This document shows positions 11,609-21,653 of a stretch of DNA of 64,000 nt, piece by piece. The position numbers and the translations under genes were made by a program. Each line of letters begins with the position of its first letter. Position 1 is the stretch's first letter. The DNA is from Ehretia macrophylla (Eukaryota > Streptophyta > Magnoliopsida > Boraginales > Ehretiaceae). The notes beneath the pieces are model-generated. The model did not search any database. It worked only from the letters and a program-made list of their open reading frames with translations, and had not been told where the DNA came from. The stretch spans positions 39,024,152-39,088,151 of the forward strand of contig CM075775.1 in the NCBI GenBank assembly GCA_037974665.1, written 5' to 3'.

Positions 11609-14502
11609 AAAAGAATTTCATCCCGAAATTCATTCCTACTTGTTGATTTCATTTAAACAGGTTTTGACCTTTGTTATTGTCCCATTCCGTTTTGTCCCAC
11701 GTTCTGTGATCTCTCTTACCACAACCAATTCACTTCCTACGTTTCTCCAATCATTTCATTCGGTGTGACCTCTACATTTACAGTTCTTTCCTTTGAACGA
11801 CTCTATTCCTTCCATTTGATCTTAAGGTCAAGTTCATTAGCTAAGGTTAGAGTCTTCAAACATAGTCATCAAAGTTGCATCGGTATTCTGACTATATAAC
11901 TATAATTCCAAAATCATGACTCATGTTGTATCAATCTCGCATTCATACCTCAAAAGGAATATCACAATAATACCATGATCCTATGGTGACATATACCAAT
12001 TTCAAGATGATAGGTCTATATCCGATTTATATATCCTACCAACTAGTTTCAAAATTGTTAACACGTAGGACCTACACATGTTATGGATCATTTCTACAAT
12101 ACGACCCTATCTTCAAGAAGAACTCACCAAACAACTAATCCATCTCAAATCGTCATCTATCGACAATATCATAATCCTTTTTATCTCATAAGTACATTAG
12201 ATTAACAAATCTTCTAGTGACTAGTCTCCAAGTTACAGGCTCCTATTCACTAACCTCATTTCCCAGTTCCGTTAACCTTTACGCTCGTAATCAAGGAGAA
12301 AGACCGTTGAGATTCGTTAAACTCAAACTCTAAGGTTTATTAGGTACCACCAACAAATTGCCATTGAAATTGCATGGGCAAACCGATCATGTTGCACTGG
12401 TTCAACTCTTACAAGTAAATTCATCAACTCGTAATCCACAATTTATTTCCTTATTCAAATCTCTATCTTCAAGTCATGAAGCTTCGGAATTTCCTTTAAT
12501 CTTAACCAAGGCTCCTAAGGCAAATAGTTTCAATCTCAAATAAATTTAACTCACCTCAACCCAATGTTATGTCATACTTTAGGAGACAATGGTCCTACTC
12601 ACTTAGCGAACTAGTCATTCCTTTGAACACTTAATGCCCGCCAATATATCTTCAACATTAATGTTACTAAGCTAGGTTCATAGCCATGTAAGTGAGATCA
12701 ATTCTCTACTAGGTTACCGGTTGTACAACAACAATCCTAGGACTATAAATGGGTACCGAAATGATCTAGCTCATAAGATACTTACCATACTAATCCAAGT
12801 AGCTTGTTACACAAAATAACTTCAAGGCTGTGTCAACATAAGAATTATAACCACAATATAATCTAATAGAACTTCAAAAGTAGTCAACGACTCATTTAAC
12901 TATCACTACAAGATCCGCCCTCCATTTAACGACCACGATTCGAAGTCTACCAACGGCTAGTTTCTAGACGTGAAACGGTGCACATAATACGGTTGTCTAA
13001 CAGTAGTCTCTTGGGTCATCATGACTCTAATTCATCTCTATCTTAACTATATGGAATCTTACTCTCTTCATTTACATGTTCAACTAGCTAAAAGCATCAA
13101 GTCTCATTGACCTTAGGTCCTAGGGTTCACCATGAATCATCATGCATACTCACTATTAGCTATTTAGGATTACTAATCATACCCTAACGACTCCACTTTG
13201 CAACCAGATGCTTAATATCATTTTCATGGTTTATATACCGGGCCCATCGGTATTACTTAGGGATATATGCTTCCTAACATCCTCTAGGGTATCCAAACAA
13301 CGAGTGCACATATTGACTTACTTGCATAATTACAACTAAATCTGAGAGGCATCAAATTAATACCATGATTCTAAATATTACCCATATCCAACTTAGGACC
13401 TTTAGCAACGTTAGTCATCTAATGCATAATTCAATACCTTACACTTCTATTCGACCTAACATTTAGGTGTAGTCTTTCGAACACGAGTTCTAGCTACGTG
13501 AATTCCTCAATTCCAGCATCCTTATATCTTGTTATATTAAAGAATCATCAACCTTGTTAAATTCGGTCTCTAGAGTTGCCTACATGTCTTGAGGTTATCC
13601 ATTGATAAGTCACTCAAATACACTATCCATGTCTCAATAATCTAACCCCTAAAAGTAACTATCGTCAACTTCCACAAATTCATCTTTTAATTTATAGGTC
13701 ATGATCTCAACATTTAGTGAACTTGAAACTCGCTAGTATACACCATATCAAATTCATCAATGCTTAATTCCAATCAAGTAAGGATTCAATCGTACGAGTA
13801 TATTGCTAACTTCTTAGATAGTCTATCAAGCCAATTTTAAGATGTGATAAATGGATTCAAAGAAACCTCCAAGTCAACTTCCACTATCAGCACATGAGAA
13901 TATATACTACTCTACATATCCAATAGTATATTCTTATATCTAAGGAAAGTTGTATGTCCTTAACATTTATTCTTGAACCACAATGAGAAGAACGGTTTAA
14001 CGGAATCAAAACTTCATAGCCATAAAATTGATAACTTAATCATAGGTATGAGTATTCCAAAGATAAGGGGATAACTTTACATCAACATTTATACATGTGC
14101 TACGCATTTTATATATGCATATCCAATAATACATACGATCCATCGAGTACCAGTGAAGATGCGAGAAATCTCTAACCGAGCCTTTCGTTCGTCCTGCACA
14201 AATTCACTTCCCTGAAAGTCCTAATCCTAACTATCTATGTGTATAAACAGTTATTCATGGTTATATAATATGCACATGTATCAAGAAAGGAGTATAAAAG
14301 CATGCATGCATTATCGAGGTCACTAACGTGTCGATGTGCATGACACATAATACATATGGTCCTCAAAAGCACATAATATTCAATGCTCAAAGCAATTAAA
14401 GCACATTAGCACACATTAACACATATAAACAAGATATCATAATTACCTTAGGGCTTCTACCCATGGTTCGAGAGTTGAACCCGACTAATGCCTAGTTACT
14501 AA

Positions 14503-14519
14503 ACTAAGCTTTGATACCA
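14503..14519 (-). other. primer-binding site for initiator Met tRNA
   Basis: Minus strand TGGTATCAAAGCTTAGT lies 13 nt inside the end of the 5' LTR. TGGTATCA plus a following AGC is the usual plant PBS complementary to the 3' end of initiator methionine tRNA. One base differs from the common TGGTATCAGAGC. It fixes the orientation of the element. Confidence 0.88.
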
Positions 14520-14532
14520 TTCTAATATAAGG

Positions 14533-17500
14533 TGTCACGCCCAAACCCGGCCTATAAAGGTTAGACTAGGGTGTGATCTAACATTCAAGTCATATCACAT
14601 ACTTAACTGTTTATGAAGATTTAACACTTAACGTTTTGGCCTAAAATCTAAAATTTTTCAAAAAATCGGTAGCATAACGGCTGTAATTGGGCTCTTTGGT
14701 TTGACCTAATTCTCTAAACGCCTCAAAATTTACCATCTCAAATTCATTTCCAACTAAGATTACTATTTATCATCAATTAAAATGCCTACTAACTATCTCG
14801 ATGTTACGTTTGATTAATAACCTAGCATGATACTATGTCTCGTTTGTTTGTTAAACCTCGTTACAAAAATACCTGTTGATCTTAGCTTAATAGCGAGTAC
14901 CTACTTAAGATTTGGTTGGTTCATTTTACTTAGCTCTTACCTAATACTTCATAATCCTATTATAGGTACTAGCAGTAATAATAGCAAAATGACCATAGTA
15001 GTGTCTAGTGTCTGTCTAGTAAATATCAGTACAACCCAAAATTAGACCCCAAATTACAACAGGGGTCTTTTTCATTACAAACATTGAGCAACATAAAAAG
15101 AAATAGTCTTCAAGTAGCATAGTTCACAAATAGCCATAACCACGCAAAGCACATAGGACAGGCAATCACTCCAAGGAATCATCGTTAGGCACATTGTCCT
15201 CAGGTACCTGTTCTTGATCTTCTTCACCTGATATGATAAAAGAGGGTGAGTCCTTATGAACTCAACGAGGGGGAACGAGAAATAGGTTTTGAAACTCATT
15301 TTCCGGTTCAACTTATGAAAATTCTTTTGCAAGCATGAATATAACAAAATTAAGTACATAACAATAATATAAAGTAAAGGAACACAATTACCAGTCTTTC
15401 CTCACCGAGGTCCTCTAGGAACCAAGCGAGAGTACTTATACATATAGAAAAATGATATGGTGAGCTTTTGCTCTTAGTTGTTGCGGCTGACTTCAAATCA
15501 TCCCCTTAACACGCCAAGTGGGTGTACTCCGGATGTACCCTGAAATCCTACGACCCAACTCTCCGAGGAAGTCTAGCCCCCAAGCAAGAGAGGGAATTGG
15601 ACAATGGTAGTCACGGTTGCACCGGCAAGCCCGATGCCGCCCGGTGTGCGTGAACGCTACCACGCCAGAATGAAAGGTTGCAGCCTTGTATGCAATGCAC
15701 ATTTATGACATTTAATATATCACATTAGGAGGACAACAACGTAGGTTGCCTCCGGACAGTCATAAGATTGCACATTGACAAGTAAACAAGCGAGGCACGA
15801 ATAAACAAGTAATTTCACTTGAAAAACATATGGAGTTATATGAACATTAAATGGGCAGCCATGTAACGCACGTAAATCAAGTCATATAACTCAATTCAAA
15901 GTCCACGTAATCAAATAATAAGATTATTTAATATGCAACAACATCTACGTGGGCTCGGATGCAAGAAAGGCCTATTTGTCAACATGCAACGATCGAAATC
16001 ACGTTTAGGGCTATAAGGAAAACTACGGGCAGCCTACTAAACATATAATTACACCCAATATTCAAAGGATCAACACTTAGCATGTTTACCTAGTTGCTAG
16101 GGTTTCCGTTTCATGCTTACCCGTGCGATTAAGCCCCAAGTCCATTCAAAATCAATCTCAAGCCAAGCATCAATTAATCCAAACATCCCCAAGTACTCAA
16201 AATAGTCCACACAACATCCCAATACCACAATCCAAAGCAATTAATACCACAAGAGAAGTTACAACAAATTTCTAAGCATATAACTAAGTGAAACCCTCAC
16301 TATAATAGGATGTTTTCTCACAATCATTAAGTCAAGCAAACAATCTCCAATTTCAGTAAATAAGATGTCAAATTAAATCTTAAGAAGTGAACTAAAATTA
16401 GAAACAAACCTTGCATCATTTGGAGTTCGGGTTCAATAGTTATAGCCAAAACAGTGGAACTGCACAAAACTGTCCAGATTTAGCCTTAGTCCATTTCTGA
16501 CAAAAATGTCCAGAACTGAAAAATCTAGTAGCACACAAAATTTCATGCATTTGGGACATCATTTACTAAGTCAAAACTGGTTTGTTCCACACGGTCAGTG
16601 CATCTACCAAAACCTGCTTCATTTTTCCAGACTTCCAGATTTTGACACATTTTAATGATTTGCCATTTTGAGGACCTTAGAGTCAAAATTAGCTTTGGCC
16701 TATTTCTGTGAAAAAATTTCAAAACAGGCAAAAATAGTTACCTACAAATTTTCATGCATTTTTATCATCATTTGCCTAGCCAAACTTACCTCGCAACAAT
16801 AAGACAGAGAGCTGTCACCAAACCCGATTTCATCTATCATCATCCTCAAGCCAAAATCTTGCCATGCATGGTTGTAAAAGCTTATGAACACACATATAGC
16901 TCAAGTACAGAAGCAAAGACATACATTTAAGAACATGCATGTGGATTTTTGAAGGATTTTCAAGAAGTTTTAGCCATCACCTTAGCAAATCAACAAGAAG
17001 ACGCACAAAACTTGATGAAGCACAAATTTGTTATTCTTCCTTGCTTAGCCAAGACACCACCCGATTTCTCTCTATTTTTCCTAGCTTAGTGATCAAGTTC
17101 TTAGTAGATGCATGTGGTTAGAACAAGAAGAAAATAAATGGAAGCTAGTAGACTCACCTAGGCCGAAATGGTGACTCAAAGAGCATGCATGCGTGTTTCT
17201 TGCATCCTAGCTCGTTTAATCGAATTTCTTAGCTTCTAGCTTGCCTTGATGAACCATGGAATGATGAATATGAGCTATGGGGTGTATGAACTCAGCCAAA
17301 ACCGAGATTGAGAGAGAAGAATGAGAGGGAGAGAGAGAAATGTGAGGAGAGTGAGAGAAATGAGAGAAAATAGAAGCTTTTGCTATTGTTGATGCAAATG
17401 TTGGCCTTGGGCATGCAAAAAATCAGATTTGTGTCTCCAAGAAGCACAATTTGAATCATCCTAGAATGGGAAAGGGAGCATTGTCGAGATTTGGAAGCTT

Positions 17501-18252
17501 TTGGGAGGTTTTTGAGGTAATTTCTTTATGCATTTGTGTTATAGGATTGGAATAAGTGGTAGAGGATTAAAGTGAATTGAGCAAGCAAGCACAAAACTCA
17601 TGTGGTGGTCGGCCAAGGCAATAAAAAATCTGATTCTTTGTCATCTTTTGAGCATTATTTAATTGTGTGTTGAAAGTGCAAAAAGAATAAAGAATAAAGA
17701 ATAAGGAATGTCTAGCTTTTTGTGATATTTTGTCTTCTAGTGGGTTGAATAAGTAGTTTAATAATAGTTAGTAGATTTTGTAGGATTAATTAATGACCTA
17801 GTGCTTCGTGCAAGATGCTTTCTTGATTAGCGTGAGGGCACGCTTTCCTAGGTCTAGGGCATGCACTACGAGGTAGGACACAAACTACGAGACAAATGCA
17901 CGTTTTCCAAGTAAATGCATGCAACCCTAAATGAATTCACGTAATTCAATGCATGGCACACAAAACGAACACAATTCTTAAACCTGGGTCAAGGCACGCA
18001 AATCTAGATTAGGGCACACGAAATGAGGTATTGCACGCAAATCAAGGTCTCGCGCATAATTCAAGGTCAGGACACGTATATCTAGGTATGCAGTATATCA
18101 AGGATTAGGGCACACAATTCTAAGTCAAGGCACGTATGACGAAGCATGCGCAAAAATAAAGACAGGACACACAATCCAAGATCAGTCATATAATTCTAGG
18201 TCTAAGGTACGTAAATCGAGGTAACACACGTTATTCGGGGTCGGGCCTCACA
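14533..18252 (-). mobile_element. 5' LTR of the composite element (3720 bp)
   Basis: Full-length match to 7848-11595 with the same termini (TGTCACGCCC ... GGCCTCACA on the plus strand). It lacks 47 bp present at 9797-9843 of the other LTR; the junction near 16481 lies at an ATTT direct repeat, and the plus-oriented LTR fragment keeps this segment, so this copy lost it. The two LTRs therefore carry private deletions as well as substitutions and have diverged since insertion. Homologous internal sequence follows on its right, which a simple single element would not show. Confidence 0.9.
17304..17370. repeat. GA-rich microsatellite in second LTR
   Basis: Counterpart of the tract at 10648-10714, with the same order of GAGA and GGGAGAGAGAG blocks. 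It shows no clear expansion relative to the other LTR. Confidence 0.85.
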
Positions 18253-18740
18253 TCCTCCCCTCCTTAAAAGAATTTCATCCCGAAATTCATTCCTACTTGT
18301 TGATTTCATTTAAACAGATTCTGACCTTTGTTATTGTCCCATTCCGTTTTGTCCCACGTTCTGTGATCTCTCTTACCACAACCAATTCACTTCCTACGTT
18401 TCTCCAATCATTTCATTCGGTGTGACCTCTACATTTACAGTTCTTTCCTTTGAACGACTCTATTCCTTCCATTTGATCTTAAGGTCAAGTTCATTAGCTA
18501 AGGTTAGAGTCTTCAAACATAGTCATCAAAGTTGCATCGGTATTCTGACTATATAACTATAATTCCAAAATCATGACTCATGTTGTATCAATCTCGCATT
18601 CATACCTCAAAAGGAATATCACAATAATACTATGATCCTATGGTGACATATACCAATTTCAAGATGATAGGTCTATATCCGATTTATATATCCTACTAGC
18701 TAGTTTCAAAATTGTTAACACGTAGGACCTACACATGTTA
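18253..18740 (-). mobile_element. truncated second internal region, broken at the satellite
   Basis: Begins with the PPT complement TCCTCCCCTCCTT and follows 11596-12083 nearly base for base, to GGACCTACACATGTTA. There it passes into satellite. The element continues TTATGGATCA at 12080-12089 while the satellite reads TTACGGATCA at 18738-18747, so the breakpoint lies in about 10 bp of near-identity. About 2.4 kb of internal region and a third LTR are missing to the right. Confidence 0.9.
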
Positions 18741-19189
18741 CGGATCAAAAGTTATAGGCACCGGAGCGACGGAGACCTGGTCCCAAGCCCTACGGCCTCG
18801 GTTTGCGGGCCCAGCCTCTACGTGAGTTGAAGTTGTCTTGCCCAAGGTGACGTGGGATTCGGTAATAGAAATGTGATGGATTAGGTTGTCGTCATTTTCG
18901 CGGCTCATGCCGTACGATCCGGGATGAAAAAACAGCACAGAAGAATAAAAGTGTCCCAAAACTGATGAAAACGTTAAATTTAGGGCACCGAAAACAGGCG
19001 CAGCCAAGCATGCTTGCTGCCCCTGTCGTAGAGCTCTCAGAGAGCTTTTCAACTGTATGTTATGTGCCGCGTAACTCCTTACGGATCAAAAGTAATGGAC
19101 ACCAGAGCGACGGAGACCTAGTCCCAAGCCCCACGCCCTCGGTTTGCAGGCCCAGCCTCTACGTGAAGCGAAGTTGTCTTGCCCAAGGT
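18741..19189. repeat. duplicate of the monomers left of the retrotransposon
   Basis: The monomer from 18741 matches 7398-7741 very closely, including the unusual GTGAGTTGAAG, GAATAAAAGTG and TTAAATTTAGGGCACCG variants. The next one (19083) matches 7742-7847, including AAAAGTAATGGACA, and runs on uninterrupted through CCCAAGGTGCCGTGGG, so it is an empty target site. The same 1.3 monomers thus flank both sides of the element. From about 19270 the monomer resembles a different type (that at 3540-3600), so it is itself a chimera. Confidence 0.85.
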
Positions 19190-20002
19190 GCCGTGGGATT
19201 CGGTAATAGAAATGTGATAGATTAGGTTGTCGTCGTTTTCGCGGCTCACAACGCATGATCCAAGATGAAAAAACAGCGCAAAAGAAGAAAAGTGTCCCAA
19301 AACTAATGAAAATGTTTAAATTTTGAGCTCCGAAAATAGGTGCGGCCGAGCAGGCTTGTTGCCCCCGTCATAGAGCTTTCGGAGAGCATTCCAACGGTAT
19401 GCTGTGTGCCGCGTAACTCCTTACGGATCAAAAGTTATGGGCACCGGAACGACGGAGACCTAGTCCCAAGCCTCACGCCCTCGGTTTGCAGGCCCAGCCT
19501 CTATGTGAGACGAAGTTGTCTTGCCTAAGGTTCCACCTCATTCAGTAATAGAAATATGATGGATTAGACTGTCGTCCTTTTCGCGGCTCACAACGTACGA
19601 TCCGGGATGAAAAAATAGTGTAGAAAAAGAAAATGTCTCGAAACTGATGAAAACGTTCAATTTTGGGCTCTAAAAACAGGAGCAGCCAAGCAGCTTTGCT
19701 GCCCCCGTCGTAGAGCTCTCGGAGAGCTTTCCAACGATATGTTGTGCACCATGTAACTCCTTACGGACCAAAAGTTATGGGCACCGGAGCAAAGGAGACC
19801 TGGTCCTTAGCCCCACGGCCTCGGTTTGCGGGTCCAGCCACTACGTGAGGTGAAGTTGTCTTGCCCAAGTTGCTGTGAAATTCGGTAATAAAAATGTGAT
19901 GGATTAGGTTGTCGCTCTTTTCGCGGCTCATGACGTACGATACAGGACAGAAAAATAGCATAGAAGAAAAGTGTCCCGAAACTGATGAAAACATTCGAAT
20001 TT

Positions 20003-20650
20003 GGGATCCGAAAACTGGCACAGCTACGCTGGCTTGCTGCCCCCGTCGTAGAGCTCTCGGAGAGTTTTCCAACGGTACACTGTGCACCGCGTAATTCCTT
20101 ACGGATCAAAAGTTATGGGTACCAGGGCGAAGGGGACCTGGTCCCAAGGCCCACGCCTTCGGTTTGCGGGCCCAGCCTCTACATGAGGCGAAGTTGTCTT
20201 GCCCAAGATGCCGTGGGATTCGGTAATAGAAATGTGATGGATTAGGTTGTCGTCTTTTTCGCGGCTCACGACGTACGATCCGAGACAGAAAAACAGCGCA
20301 GAAGTAGAAAATTGTCCCGAAATTGATGTAAACATTTGATTTTGGGCTCCAAAAATAGGCACAGCCGAGCAGGCTCGCTACCCCCATCATAGAGCTCCCA
20401 AAAAGCTTTCCAACGATATGTTGTGCACCGCATAACTCCTTACAGATCAATAGTTATGGGCACCGGAGCGACGGAGACCTGGTCCCAAGCCCCACGCCCT
20501 CGGTTTGCGGGCCCAGCCTCTACATGAGGCGAAGTTGTCTTGCCCATAGTGCCGCGGCATTCGTTAATAGAAATATGATGGATTAGGTTGTTGTCCTTTT
20601 CGCGCCTCACAACGTACAATCTGGGATGGAAAAACAGCGCAGAAGATGAA
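20003..20650. repeat. first copy of a ~1003-bp recent tandem duplication
   Basis: Blocks 20003-20208 and 20381-20650 match 21006-21211 and 21384-21653 base for base as far as I can follow. Shared rare variants include GGTACACTGTGCACC, GGTACCAGGGCGAAGGGG and CAACGTACAATCTGGG. The stretch between the two blocks (20209-20380) differs at many sites from its counterpart. The unit is three monomers long, minus 20 bp lost near 20704. Confidence 0.88.
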
Positions 20651-21005
20651 AAATGTCCCGAAATTGATGAAAACGTTCAATTTTGGGCTCCAAAAATAGG
20701 CACAGTCTTCCTAGAGCTCTCGGAGAGCTTTTCAATGGTATGTTGTGCGCCGCGTAACTCCTTACGGTTCAAAAGTTATGGGCACCAGAGCGACGGAGTC
20801 CTGGTCCCAAGCTCCACGCCCTCAGTTTGCGGGCCCAGCCTTTACGTGAGATGAAGTTGTCTTGCCCAAGGTTTCACCGCATTCGGTAATAGAAATATGA
20901 TGGATTAGGTTGTCGTCCTTTTCGCGGCACACGACGTACGATCCGGGATGAAAAAATAGTGCAGAAAAAGAAAAGTATCCAGAAACTGATAAAAACGTTC
21001 AATTT

Positions 21006-21653
21006 GGGATCCGAAAACTGGCACAGCTACGCTGGCTTGCTGCCCCCGTCGTAGAGCTCTCGGAGAGTTTTCCAACGGTACACTGTGCACCGCGTAATTC
21101 CTTACGGATCAAAAGTTATGGGTACCAGGGCGAAGGGGACCTGGTCCCAAGGCCCACGCCTTCGGTTTGCGGGCCCAGCCTCTACATGAGGCGAAGTTGT
21201 CTTGCCCAAGTTACCATGGAATTCGGTAATAGAAATGTGATAGATTAGTTTGTCGTCTTTTTCACTGATCACAACGTACGATCCGGGATGAAAAAATAGC
21301 GCAGAAGAAGTAAATTGTCCCAAAATTGATGTAAACGTTCGATTTTGGGCTCTTAAAATAGGCGCAGCCAAGCAGGCTCGCTACCCCCATCATAGAGCTC
21401 CCAAAAAGCTTTCCAACGATATGTTGTGCACCGCATAACTCCTTACAGATCAATAGTTATGGGCACCGGAGCGACGGAGACCTGGTCCCAAGCCCCACGC
21501 CCTCGGTTTGCGGGCCCAGCCTCTACATGAGGCGAAGTTGTCTTGCCCATAGTGCCGCGGCATTCGTTAATAGAAATATGATGGATTAGGTTGTTGTCCT
21601 TTTCGCGCCTCACAACGTACAATCTGGGATGGAAAAACAGCGCAGAAGATGAA
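21006..21653. repeat. second copy of the ~1003-bp tandem duplication
   Basis: Offset of 1003 bp from the first copy. The join on the left, near 21000, switches within one monomer from a type resembling 19440-19680 to the duplicated type, so the duplication border lies inside a monomer. The C-type monomer here also has the 20-bp gap before TAGAGCTC (near 21707), as at 20704. Confidence 0.88.

Larger units (their letters stand above)
11596..14532 (-). mobile_element. internal region of the LTR element, no coding capacity
   Basis: AT-rich stretch of 2937 bp between the two LTRs. No ORF longer than about 60 codons occurs and I recognise no gag, protease, reverse transcriptase, RNase H or integrase motif. 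Read on the minus strand just before the PPT, the sequence translates as FRDEILLRRGG, which resembles the very C-terminal tail of gypsy/chromovirus polyproteins next to their PPT. This is the only possible relic of pol and is weak. Length and emptiness fit a LARD internal domain. A profile search with retrotransposon domains on all six frames would decide whether degraded pol remains. Confidence 0.75.
7848..18740 (-). mobile_element. non-autonomous Ty3/gypsy-like LTR retrotransposon composite (LARD-like)
   Basis: On the minus strand the order is: truncated internal 3' part (18740-18253), 5' LTR (18252-14533), PBS (14519-14503), internal region to 11596 with PPT (11608-11596), 3' LTR (11595-7848). 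LTRs start TGTGAGGCCC and end GGGCGTGACA in sense. LTRs of about 3.7 kb around a coding-free internal region of about 2.9 kb match the large retrotransposon derivative layout. The extra internal fragment upstream of the 5' LTR shows this is a tandem or recombined structure, not a simple insertion. The left flank is satellite (AAGGT at 7843-7847); the right flank lacks a matching target duplication because the outer LTR is gone. Mobilisation would need proteins from an autonomous partner, which is not in the window. Confidence 0.85.

Noticed and set aside
12358..12543. 61-codon plus-strand frame in the internal region of the retrotransposon.
   Set aside because: Antisense to the element, short, AT-rich sequence, no recognisable motif.
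14503..14519. Could the Met-tRNA-like sequence be a tRNA gene?
   Set aside because: Only the 17-nt primer-binding complement is present; there is no cloverleaf or A/B box nearby.
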